A DNA stretch of 53,553 nucleotides from Deltaproteobacteria bacterium. Lineage in GTDB: Bacteria > Desulfobacterota > Desulfarculia > Adiutricales > Adiutricaceae. The notes under the pieces were generated by a model. It ran no database searches. It was given only the letters and a program-made list of their open reading frames with translations, and was not told where the DNA came from. The stretch covers positions 1-53,553 of the forward strand of contig JAITII010000060.1 of the NCBI GenBank assembly GCA_031279515.1. The letters run 5' to 3'. A program made the translations under genes and the position numbers. Shown piece by piece: positions 44,954 through 53,062 of this stretch (positions are counted from its first letter, which is position 1; the number at the start of each line of letters is the position of its first letter).

Positions 44954-46192
44954 TTATAGGAAGAAATAAGGGATAATGGCCCCGGCGGCTAAAATGAGGC
45001 AAAGTAAGGTGATAAACCAGGGGTCGTGTTCCGTATTGGAAAGAAAGGGCCTCGTGGGGAACGCGGAGTTATTCCTATAGTGCTGGGCTTCTTCTTCGCT
45101 CATGGAGCCTGTTTGATAGTATTCTTCTAGCTTTTTTTGGGCTAACGACGCATGGCGCATTTTTTTGGAGTAGCCCAAGATGGAGCTCTTGCGGACCAGG
45201 GCGTAGACTAATGCAAGAGCCGGGGCTAAGACGGAAAGGAAGCTAAAGGTGCCAAAGTAAATGGCAATACCAATCAAAGCTGCCAGGGAGATCCACAAGG
45301 GGAGGTAACCCAAGTAAATATGGCCTTGTCTTTTGGTGTCTTTGGGAAGGGGGTCTGTATAGACATTGTGAAAATTGACCCCATCTGCCCAGATATTGTA
45401 TTGATTATCCAGATAGGTAAAAACCACGTGGGCTATGGGAAGAATTCCTGGATCAATGGTATTGGTGGTCCTTTTGGAGTTGTAATTGACATCCCTCTGC
45501 CTATCTCCCTGGAAGTGGCCTGCAACGGCCGCGTATTCCTGGCCCCTTATGACAGAATCGAAGGTCTTAAGGACCTGGGGGTCGTCACGGTGTTTGCCAA
45601 AGGGTTCCACAGAGTAGTCTTTGACAAAGACGTCTGTGTATGGGGTAATGAGGGATGGGGAGAGGCTTTCGGCTATTTTTACCCCCAGGGGAGGCAAGGT
45701 GGCCCCGGCGTAAGCCAGGGCCTGGAAATTCCCTTGGGCTACGCCGCTGGCTGGTCTCCAGTCGGTTACAGTACGGTAGCGGGTAACTCGCCTGGTGCGT
45801 TCCCGTCCATTTTGGTAATAGGTCTCGTATGCGGTGTAAGGTTCCTGGCGGTCAAAGCCAAAAGATGCCGTCCAGTTGGCCTTAAAGGTGCCCCTAGTGA
45901 GAAAAAAGGGGACATACATGATGAACTCTTCCAGAAAGACGCTGGTAGTTATGATGTCATCGGGTGCCATGTCGTCTTCTATCATCTTCTGCAAGGCAAA
46001 GGTGTGGAGATGCTTTTGATCTACCTGTACGCTTATGACGTACTTTATTTGGTCCGGAGCTAAGTCAGGAGAGGGCTTTTCGAAGATATCGTTTACTGTG
46101 TCGCAAAAGGGGCAGATGTAACTTGTGACGCCCGGAATAATGTCTATATTGCCGCCGCAAGCTTTACAAATTATCTGCGAATTTTCTGCCAT
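44954..46192 (-). CDS. Zinc-ribbon membrane protein, YdjG-like
   Basis: 412 residues. The N-terminus has a TFIIB-type zinc ribbon, CKACGG...YICPFCDT (9-30). A long soluble middle follows, with many aromatic and charged residues, then two close helices (about 300-338), and a helix at the C-terminus (about 390-411). The layout and neighbours resemble B. subtilis YdjG, which with YdjH and YdjI holds PspA at the membrane. The homology is inferred from layout. It is separated from the YdjH-like gene by a 17-bp hairpin. Confidence 0.65.
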   Translation of the reverse strand: MAENSQIICKACGGNIDIIPGVTSYICPFCDTVNDIFEKPSPDLAPDQIKYVISVQVDQKHLHTFALQKMIEDDMAPDDIITTSVFLEEFIMYVPFFLTRGTFKANWTASFGFDRQEPYTAYETYYQNGRERTRRVTRYRTVTDWRPASGVAQGNFQALAYAGATLPPLGVKIAESLSPSLITPYTDVFVKDYSVEPFGKHRDDPQVLKTFDSVIRGQEYAAVAGHFQGDRQRDVNYNSKRTTNTIDPGILPIAHVVFTYLDNQYNIWADGVNFHNVYTDPLPKDTKRQGHIYLGYLPLWISLAALIGIAIYFGTFSFLSVLAPALALVYALVRKSSILGYSKKMRHASLAQKKLEEYYQTGSMSEEEAQHYRNNSAFPTRPFLSNTEHDPWFITLLCLILAAGAIIPYFFL

Positions 46193-46319
46193 CTTGTCTC
46201 CTTTATGGATTTAAGGCACACTTTAGAGGATTTAGAATTTATTTTTTGTGTTTATTTTAATTTGTCTGTTTTAAAAGCTCGTAAAAAGCCGTAGTGAGCC
46301 AAAATTAAAAGTCTAAAAT

Positions 46320-46358
46320 AAAGCCAAAGTCATGCTGTTGGAGCATGACTTTGGCTTT
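46320..46358 (-). terminator. Perfect 17-bp hairpin between YdjH- and YdjG-like genes
   Basis: 46320-46336 pairs exactly with 46342-46358 around a 5-base loop. On the minus strand TTTATTTTA follows, so it can end or thin transcription from the two upstream genes before the YdjG-like gene. Confidence 0.75.
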
Positions 46359-46376
46359 ACAAATGCAACCCTTTCA

Positions 46377-47144
46377 TTAAAGGGAAGGAGATTTGGACCT
46401 TATGCTATCGTCCTTGCGGGACAGGGTCAACTGGTAGATCTCTTGTAAGGCACTTAAAAGAGTTGTGCTGTTAGGGGGCTGGAAACTTCCAGGGTCTCTA
46501 TCCCCACCCGGCGGAAGGGCTTCAAGTGGCTGCTGCGGAGAAAATGCCCTTTCAAGGTTTATTAGCTTATCAGTAATAATCTTATCGGTTTGAACTTCGG
46601 AGTTCTTATCAAAGTATCTAATTTCTTCTAGGATCTTATCCATGGTCTGTTGAACTTCAGGAGGGGAGTCTCTAGGAATGAGGCTTTTAAGCTTCCTGGC
46701 ATGGTCCGCTATGCCGGCTACAAGAGAGATCTTCCTTTCAATTGCCCTGTCGTGCTCTACTCTATCTTTGGAAAACACCAAGAAGAGAAAGATAACCACT
46801 GCCAAAATTAAGATTAGACTTATCTCCACGCCGAAAAGGACGGCTATATTTTGTGAAATGCCCAGCATAAAGATAAGGGCAATGATGGCAGCTGCGATTA
46901 AATAGACGCCTGCGGCTGAAAAGGTGCCCACAGAGGCAAGCATGGAGTTAAATTTCTCAGGGGTAAAGTAAATGAGGGACACCGCCGCAGCCGTGATGGT
47001 TTCTGCCAAGAGGAGGAAGGCCAAGCCTAACCATTTTGCCACCGTGCCTTCTGAGATTAGGATGGCAAACATAAGTCCCGATATTACTACCGCTACGGCC
47101 CAGATAAAGACAGTTAGTTTGAACTTAGATGAGAGATCTGCCAT
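46377..47144 (-). CDS. Four-helix membrane protein, YdjH-like
   Basis: 255 residues: helices at about 7-29, 34-60, 76-95 and 99-123, then a charged cytoplasmic half with a coiled segment (VEHDRAIERK...). Length and place fit B. subtilis YdjH (about 254 residues). It starts nine bases after the SPFH gene, so the two are co-transcribed. The sequence has no enzyme motif. Likely a membrane scaffold of the SPFH complex; inferred. Confidence 0.6.
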   Translation of the reverse strand: MADLSSKFKLTVFIWAVAVVISGLMFAILISEGTVAKWLGLAFLLLAETITAAAVSLIYFTPEKFNSMLASVGTFSAAGVYLIAAAIIALIFMLGISQNIAVLFGVEISLILILAVVIFLFLVFSKDRVEHDRAIERKISLVAGIADHARKLKSLIPRDSPPEVQQTMDKILEEIRYFDKNSEVQTDKIITDKLINLERAFSPQQPLEALPPGGDRDPGSFQPPNSTTLLSALQEIYQLTLSRKDDSIRSKSPSL

Positions 47145-47153
47145 GGTTTACTC

Positions 47154-48440
47154 CTATAGTTGTTCGCCGCAGTTAAGGCAGAACTTGGCTTCAGGTTTGT
47201 TGTCAGTCTGGCATTTTGGGCATTTTTTAGTAAGGCTTTTGCCGCATGAGGGGCAGAATTTAGCACCTGGCCTATCCAAGGCAGCCCCGCAGAAGGGACA
47301 GGGATTGGGAAGCTCATAGCCGCATTTGGTGCACTTGGTGGCATCCCGGGGAAGGTCGGTGCCGCACTTGGGACAGGGGTTGTAAGGATCCCCGCAGTTG
47401 GGGCAAAATTTGGCCCCAGGGGATATCTCATAGCCGCACTTGTCACAAGTTATCTTGTCAACGGGTATATCTGTCAAGGCCTTGCCGCAGTCTGGGCAGA
47501 ACTTCCTGCCTGCGGGTATGGAGGCATGGCAGTAAGGGCATTTGACTGAAGGGGTGGCATTTAAGTTTTGGGTGATACCACCCATGGCTCCGCCCATTTG
47601 TCCCCCCATGCCTACGCCCATCCCCAAGCCGATGCCGGCGCCCATGACAGTCCCGGGAGCCCCGGGATTTTTGGCTGCGCCTTCCATGACGTCAAAGGAG
47701 CGGGCCTGTGTGTAGTCGTAACCTATGATGTTCATCTCGGCGCGCTTGGCAAGGGCGTTCTTTAGCTTTATAACAGCGGGGTCGTTTTCTGGGACCGAGA
47801 CATCGTTTACGAAGAAGTTTAAGATCTTAATCCCATACTCGGAAAACATGGGGGTGATCTTTTCCTCGATATGTTTGGAGAGCTCCTCTAAGTAGGCGCT
47901 TATCTCCAGGATGCTTATGCCCTTATTGATAACGTACTGGGCCAGGGTGTCCTTGACCTTGGTGAGATACAGGCCTTTGAAGTACTTGGTTAAGGTATCC
48001 TGGTCGAAAAGTCGGGTGGTTCCTACGAGCTTTACCAGGAATTTGGCCGAGTTCTCAATCTGGATGCCGAACTGTCCGAAGGAGCGGACCGGCACCATGA
48101 TGCCGAACTTGGGGTCCTGGATCTGGATGGGCGTGGGGGTACCCCACTTGATATCCAGGGAGTGGAGCTTATTGACGAACCAGACCTCCGCGCTAAAGGG
48201 GGATTGCCCTCCAAAGGGAATTTTTAAAAGGCTGGAAAGGATAGGGATGTTCTGGGTGTCCAAGGTGTAGCGACCCGGACCAAAGACATCTAATGCCCTT
48301 CCTCCTTTGAAAAAAATTGCCTCCTGGGATTCGTTTACTATAAGCTGACTCCAGGTGGCAATGTCTTCTTTAGGAAATTTCCAGGCATAGATGTTGCTGG
48401 GACCATCGAACTTGATAACTGAATCTTTGTTAAAAGACAT
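47154..48440 (-). CDS. SPFH-domain protein with five zinc ribbons, YdjI-like
   Basis: 428 residues from ATG 48440 (an in-frame GTG at 48452 sits in the GGTGGT stretch that probably serves as its ribosome binding site). The first 240 residues form an SPFH/Band-7 domain (IKFDGPSNIYAWKFP, VDKLHSLDIKWGTP-like, DNDVSVPENDPAV-like). A Gly/Met-rich linker follows, then ten CxxC knuckles pairing into five zinc ribbons (CPYC/CPDC, CDKC/CPNC, CPKC/CTKC, CPFC/CPSC, CPKC/CLNC). SPFH proteins form membrane rings. It matches the YdjI type; ribbons are more numerous than in Bacillus. Confidence 0.85.
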   Translation of the reverse strand: MSFNKDSVIKFDGPSNIYAWKFPKEDIATWSQLIVNESQEAIFFKGGRALDVFGPGRYTLDTQNIPILSSLLKIPFGGQSPFSAEVWFVNKLHSLDIKWGTPTPIQIQDPKFGIMVPVRSFGQFGIQIENSAKFLVKLVGTTRLFDQDTLTKYFKGLYLTKVKDTLAQYVINKGISILEISAYLEELSKHIEEKITPMFSEYGIKILNFFVNDVSVPENDPAVIKLKNALAKRAEMNIIGYDYTQARSFDVMEGAAKNPGAPGTVMGAGIGLGMGVGMGGQMGGAMGGITQNLNATPSVKCPYCHASIPAGRKFCPDCGKALTDIPVDKITCDKCGYEISPGAKFCPNCGDPYNPCPKCGTDLPRDATKCTKCGYELPNPCPFCGAALDRPGAKFCPSCGKSLTKKCPKCQTDNKPEAKFCLNCGEQL

Positions 48441-49307
48441 AAAAACCACCACCGTATTAAATTAGGGCGTCCAGACGCCATCATGGGATTAAACTTAAGA
48501 TGCTCCCCGTTCTCTTGGCATTAGCTTTGGAAACTATGGGGGTTTTGGCCAGTAAAAAAACCTATAAGCTATAAGGGCGAGCTACCCTAAATTGGTTTGG
48601 TACAAGCCAAAGGCATTGAAAGGAGCGTAGATAGACTCACCAGGAAAATGTTTTACAAATGCAAATAAATCACCGAAATAATAGCAAAATTAGGAAAAAG
48701 CGTCTACTTAAAAGTATATGGTCTAGCCCTCCGTTTGTCCATAGTGGCATAAACAGGCAGTGTTTACTTAGAGCCTTGCCTGGCATGGGAAATTAAAAAA
48801 ATGTTTTAGAAAAAGGTAGATAAATTCTAGGCAAAATGGCGGTCTCATTAAACAAGATGAGGGCCCATGGGCCTTTAAAAAATATAGTAAGATGCGGAAA
48901 GCTATTTTAGAGGTTTGTATTTTTTAGGAGAATAATAAAGGTATTTAAAGATAAAATAAGTATTATAAATATTATATATATAAATAAACACCTTATTAAT
49001 TTTAAAATTTACTAAAATATTATAAATAGCTTAATTATGCAGAATTTAGCCTATGGGACAAAAGCCCTTGTTAAGAGCTTTGGGCGCATTAGCTTAGCTA
49101 AAAGGGAACCTTGGCAAAAAAGAAGTAAGGGCGCCAATTTATGTGAAGCATTAGCCTAGTTAGGAGTCACGATAATTGTAGTCCCCTTTTAAGTTAATTA
49201 AATATGTTGCTATTTTTTTGAGGTAAGGATAGCTTTTAAGTACAAAATGATTTAGTAAGAAATTTAGAGGGGGTAGCAAAAAGCGCCCAAAAAATGAGGA
49301 GCTTTTG
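48441..49307. other. Non-coding stretch between divergent SPFH and DUF1638 genes
   Basis: About 870 bases with no credible gene. An A/T island lies near 48940-49030. It should carry the promoters of both divergent units; none is clear enough to assign. Confidence 0.5.
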
Positions 49308-49976
49308 ATGGAGACCATTTTAGTGGCCTGTGAGACTATAAAAGATGAGATAGTCCACGCCTTAGAAGAACAGGGACTGACCTATGAGGTGGTCTGGTTG
49401 GAGGGTGGTCTCCACAGTAACCCCATGCGTCTTAAGACGCGCGTGCAGGAGGTCCTAAACGAGGTGGAGGGCAGGTGCCAGCGCCTCCTTCTGGCCTTGG
49501 GCTTCTGCGGGGGCGGACTGACTGGACTTTTCACTGGCAATTATGAGACCGTCATACCCCTTACTGACGATTGCCTGACATTATTATTGGGTTCCTTAAA
49601 GGCGCGCCAGGAGGCATCCCACCCGGTTACCTATTTTTTCACCGATGGCTGGCTGCGCCACGAGCAAAATCTTTTGACTTCCTACAAAATGTCCTATGCC
49701 ACCTTTGATGAGGAAATGGCGGCCTATATCAATAAGACTTTGCTGGAGGGATACTCCAGGCTGGGTATCTTAGACACCCGTTGCTACGATATAGACAAGG
49801 TGGTGGAAATGGTAAAGCCCATGGCAATAGACCTTGGCCTATCCATAGAGGTTATACAGGTGGACCCCTCCTGGCTTACGGACTTTCTCTCGGGTCCCTA
49901 TGACGATTCTGCAAGGTTCTTGCGACTTCCTCCCAATAGCACCCTGGATTTAAGCGACTGGCTGGAAAAACTATAA
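49308..49976 (+). CDS. DUF1638 family protein
   Basis: 222 residues from ATG 49308 (GAGGAG six bases upstream). Family features are VACETIKDEI, WLEGGLHSNP, LLLALGFCGGGLTGL, PLTDDCLTLLLGS and YFFTDGW. DUF1638 proteins are often encoded beside corrinoid methyltransferases in anaerobes and have a conserved Cys-Gly-Gly-Gly motif; the biochemical function is not settled. No methyltransferase or corrinoid gene lies next to it here. Confidence 0.85.
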   Translation: METILVACETIKDEIVHALEEQGLTYEVVWLEGGLHSNPMRLKTRVQEVLNEVEGRCQRLLLALGFCGGGLTGLFTGNYETVIPLTDDCLTLLLGSLKARQEASHPVTYFFTDGWLRHEQNLLTSYKMSYATFDEEMAAYINKTLLEGYSRLGILDTRCYDIDKVVEMVKPMAIDLGLSIEVIQVDPSWLTDFLSGPYDDSARFLRLPPNSTLDLSDWLEKL

Positions 49977-49981
49977 AAAAA

Positions 49982-50016
49982 CCGCCCAAGAGGCTTGGGT
50001 TATGCCTCTTGGGCGG
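49982..50016 (-). terminator. Hairpin between convergent genes
   Basis: CCGCCCAAGAGGC (49982-49994) pairs with GCCTCTTGGGCGG (50004-50016) around a 9-base loop. A T run follows only on the minus strand, so it mainly ends the XRE gene transcript and may also protect the DUF1638 message. Confidence 0.75.
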
Positions 50017-50106
50017 ATGGATTAGCTAAAGCCTAAAGCTAGGGGCCGCTGCAATTCCTTTTGGTCACTTATCAGCCCCTGGGGAAGTAAAATCTTTCAA
50101 AACTCC

Positions 50107-50391
50107 TTAGGGTTTATTCTTCAAGGGTTTTTTAGTGGCCCCAAATCCCAGGCCTTTGCTGGGCTCGAAGGCATTGGGTCCGATTATCTCCTTAAAGAGG
50201 TTGTCATCGTCTCCGATGGTGGCGCCTAAGCCCATGATGATCTTTCTGGCTGTCTCAGGGCGACACCTTTGGCCGTTCTCAATCTTAAGGAGAGTCAAAG
50301 TTGAAATTTCCGCCTTGCGGGCTAGTTCCGACCTGCTTATTAACCGGTCCTCGCGGATTTCTGTGAGCTTGGAGAGTCGTAAAGTAGTCAT
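50107..50391 (-). CDS. XRE-family helix-turn-helix regulator
   Basis: 94 residues from ATG 50391 (GAAAGG seven bases upstream; the frame continues 20 codons further). The XRE fold is clear: LTEIREDRLISRSELARKAE then STLTLLKIENGQRCRPETA (about 8-55). A flexible Gly/Lys-rich tail follows. The target is unknown. Confidence 0.8.
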   Translation of the reverse strand: MTTLRLSKLTEIREDRLISRSELARKAEISTLTLLKIENGQRCRPETARKIIMGLGATIGDDDNLFKEIIGPNAFEPSKGLGFGATKKPLKNKP

Positions 50392-50591
50392 GCTTAAACC
50401 TTTCATTAGTTTTGATGCGCCCTTGTGGGGCGGAAAAATATTTATGTCCAAAGGACTAGATATTTAGAAACTGGTTACAAATCTCTTTAGAGGCTGATTT
50501 TGTGGCAAATTTAGCGAAAAATTGGGATAGACGCAGATCCTTTGGAGGAATCTGGGTAATTTTGATAAGGCCAATTTGTTTTTAAATAGCT

Positions 50592-50873
50592 TTACTCGTT
50601 TAAAATTTTTCTAAGTTTTAGAGAGGTCTTGAAGATAACTACTTTGCGGGCTCTTAAGGGGAGGATGGCATTGGTTTTAGGATTGCGGCCAAGGCGGGAT
50701 TGCTTGGTATTGACTATAAATTTGCCAAAGCCTGTAATAAGAACGTCTTGACCTTTTTGCAGGCTCTCTTTCATCTCCAGGATCAGCTTATCCACCAGAT
50801 TGTTAGCCACCTGCGTGGTAAGGCCTGTATCTTCAACTATTCTCTTAACAATCATTTCCTTAGTTACAGTCAT
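50592..50873 (-). CDS. ihfA: Integration host factor alpha-type DNA-bending protein
   Basis: 93 residues from ATG 50873, matching IHF/HU length; the frame opens 11 codons earlier. Features are VTKEMIVKRIVEDTGLTT, the LITGFGKF turn, and the DNA-intercalating arm GRNPKTNAILPL with RNPKT. IHF-alpha is favoured over HU by RNPKT and the GFGKF context. In enterobacteria it follows pheT and in delta-proteobacteria a MerR gene is often close; here a MerR gene lies 1.8 kb upstream on the same strand. It bends DNA and may act at the AT islands in this window. Confidence 0.88.
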   Translation of the reverse strand: MTVTKEMIVKRIVEDTGLTTQVANNLVDKLILEMKESLQKGQDVLITGFGKFIVNTKQSRLGRNPKTNAILPLRARKVVIFKTSLKLRKILNE

Positions 50874-52254
50874 AGAGAGCTCTTCAAAATAAAGGGCCGC
50901 CGGCAAACTACTTTTTGCTTTTGGGCACTAGCCCCACGCAAGGTGTCGGTCCTTAGGGTTATAGTTGCTTAAGGTTAGAGATGCAAAAAAGTCCAAACAG
51001 AAAATGGTCAAGATTCAATATTTGTTCTGTAGCGATAAATGCTGGAAATTAAAACTTCTACAAGATATTGCATTAGTAAAATTTAGCCGCCTTATGTCGT
51101 TGTGTGCCAATTCAAGGCCAGGAAGCCTTAGGGAAAATAAGAGTTACTTATCCCCGTGCTTGGGTTATCAAGGCGGTTTTAAATCCGTCTAAGGCCAAAG
51201 GGGAATTTCCCTTCTTTATGGATTTAGTCAAAAAGATAGCACCTAATGAATAAAAGTCAATATTTATTGTAAATTTATCAGAATATACCTAAAATTTCTA
51301 TCCAACGCCCCTAAAGGGGTACATTTGGCAGAAAATTGATATAGGGTAGTAAAATTGGTATTATAGAAGCTGATTTAGCAGGGTCCCCAAAAAAAAGCAA
51401 GTAGCGGGTCAGAACAATTAGGATTATCTGAGACCAAAATAGGCTAAATACTAAATATGCGATACAAATAAGGCGAGGTACCTAGAAATGATTACCAAAA
51501 TTTTACTTTAAAAGATAAATACCACAATGTTTCCTATCAAGTCAATAGTTAATTTATCATATTTTGCCAGAGGAAGTAATATTTTTTTATGATAATTTAT
51601 TTTACCTCTAAATTATCACTCTTTATATATCTAAATATTGATAAGGTATTGATTTAGATAAATTTGTGGTTATGTTTCTTTTTTGACCATCTGAAATTGT
51701 GCTAATTATGTGAAATTTCTTTATCAACAATATTTAATGATTAATTATACAATATATTGTAAAGCTTTTTAATATTACTGCTAAATATCTGAGACCTAGG
51801 CTTTTTTACCTGGGGCATATTGAGCTTAACAAGTTAAGTAGCTGTAGTTATTTTTTTGCCAAATTTTGGAAATATGCTAGAGAAGCTGGGTTAGAGGCAG
51901 ATTTAGAGAGAAATAAGAGTGCTCTGCGCGGGTTTCTACCTGGAGTTCTTATCTACTGGCTTCTTGGGTTTTTAAAGGGGGCCTATAAAAACTAGGCTAT
52001 AGCTTATGTTTTACAAAATAGCTAAAAAACTATACATATTTTACGAAGGCGGCCAGTTTCCAGGCCTTTTACCTTATGCTGAATAATTTTAAAGCCTCAA
52101 AGCTATTAGCTTTTATGGGGTAAATTTTTTCTAAATACCTTCTGTAATCCTCATTGCGAGGCTAGATAGGCATAGCTTGTATGTAGAATTATTTCTAAAG
52201 CTAGTTCCTGTTGTTTTTATTGTAACTATAATATTGCTAGATAAGGGTCTAGAG

Positions 52255-52374
52255 AGGAGATTAGTGCTGGGGAAGGGGGTAAAGAGGGGCTAAGTGCTGG
52301 GAGAGGGGGTAATAAGGAGATTAGTGCTGGGAGAGGGCTAATTAAGGAGATTAGTGCTGGGAGAGGGGGCTAGG
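52255..52374. repeat. Four-copy 30-bp tandem repeat, G-rich
   Basis: The core TTAGTGCTGG (TAAGTGCTGG in copy two) recurs at 52261, 52291, 52321 and 52351, exactly 30 bases apart, each followed by a G-rich part such as GAGAGGGGG. Copies differ at a few positions. There are no spacers, so it is not a CRISPR array. Confidence 0.9.
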
Positions 52375-52527
52375 GCTAAAAATTTTGGCAGGCACATACT
52401 TTGCTAGTAACCCTAGCTAAGGCAATATCGAGGGATATGGGTTATCAGAGCAAGGTGAGGCTCAAGGCGGCTTTGAAATTATTAGAATGGGAAGTAGAAG
52501 GGCAGCTTAAGCTTTCGCTTTAGGCCT

Positions 52528-52584
52528 TTGGGTAAGAGAAAGCTTTAAAGACTTTCTCTACCCAAGGGGTCCCATGGGGACCCC
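52528..52584. other. Two adjacent hairpins in the ihfA-merR gap
   Basis: 52528-52542 pairs with 52552-52565 (about 14 bp with one bulged A); it is followed at once by GGGGTCCC-ATG-GGGACCCC (52566-52584). They may form the end of the MerR transcript or part of a structured RNA. No T run follows. Confidence 0.55.
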
Positions 52585-52723
52585 TGTGACCCTAGAAGTT
52601 TTCAAAGTTTAAAATTTCCCCCGCAAAAGGGTACGACCCTAGGTTTGAGCCCCTTTCGCGCTATCTTGGCGTGAAGCCGCAAAAAGAGGGCGGTTTGGTC
52701 CGCTGTCTTAAGCGGGGGATATT

Positions 52724-53062
52724 TTAATTAGAGGTTACAGGCGGAATCTCTAGTTGTGGGGCATTATTGGACTCGTTCAAGGTGTTGAAGTTGTTCAGGA
52801 TGGCCCCGTCTATCTCCATTTTCCTAGAGAGTACCTGGCGAGCTCCGGCGATACTGTATTTCTCTTCCTTCAGAAGGGTCTTTATCTCTTGGACTCTTCC
52901 TACAGCATTTTCATTGTATCGACGTTGGCGGCCAGAAGTGCGCAAAGGGCTGAAATAGCCATTGAACTCAGTTTCCCAATAGCGGAGAGTGTGAATTGGT
53001 ACTCCGGTAAGATCAGATACTTCGCCAATTGTCAGCCAGTCTTTTTTAATGATCATGGGCAT
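52724..53062 (-). CDS. MerR-family transcription regulator
   Basis: 112 residues from ATG 53062 (GAGGAAA upstream; the longer frame begins with TTG). The winged helix is clear: WLTIGEVSDLTGVPIHTLRYWE, then SGRQRRYNENAVGRVQEIKTLLKEEKYSIAGARQVL. The short helical tail lacks cysteines, so metal sensing is unlikely. It resembles the small MerR genes found near pheT/ihfA in delta-proteobacteria, whose targets are not settled. Confidence 0.88.
   Translation of the reverse strand: MPMIIKKDWLTIGEVSDLTGVPIHTLRYWETEFNGYFSPLRTSGRQRRYNENAVGRVQEIKTLLKEEKYSIAGARQVLSRKMEIDGAILNNFNTLNESNNAPQLEIPPVTSN

Larger units (their letters stand above)
50874..52723. other. Long non-coding stretch upstream of ihfA
   Basis: About 1.85 kb with no convincing gene. 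It holds an A/T-rich part (about 51530-51780), a 30-bp tandem repeat at 52255-52374, and a hairpin-rich, more GC-rich part at 52528-52720. Open frames here are short and lack family features. Confidence 0.5.

Noticed and set aside
45320..46063. 247-residue frame opposite the YdjG-like gene
   Set aside because: It is the antisense of a better-supported gene with a zinc ribbon and membrane helices.
50965..51192. Small gene upstream of ihfA
   Set aside because: A 75-residue frame without start signal or family features; composition matches non-coding DNA.
52255..52374. CRISPR-like array
   Set aside because: The 30-base units are contiguous with no unique spacers, and no cas gene is present.
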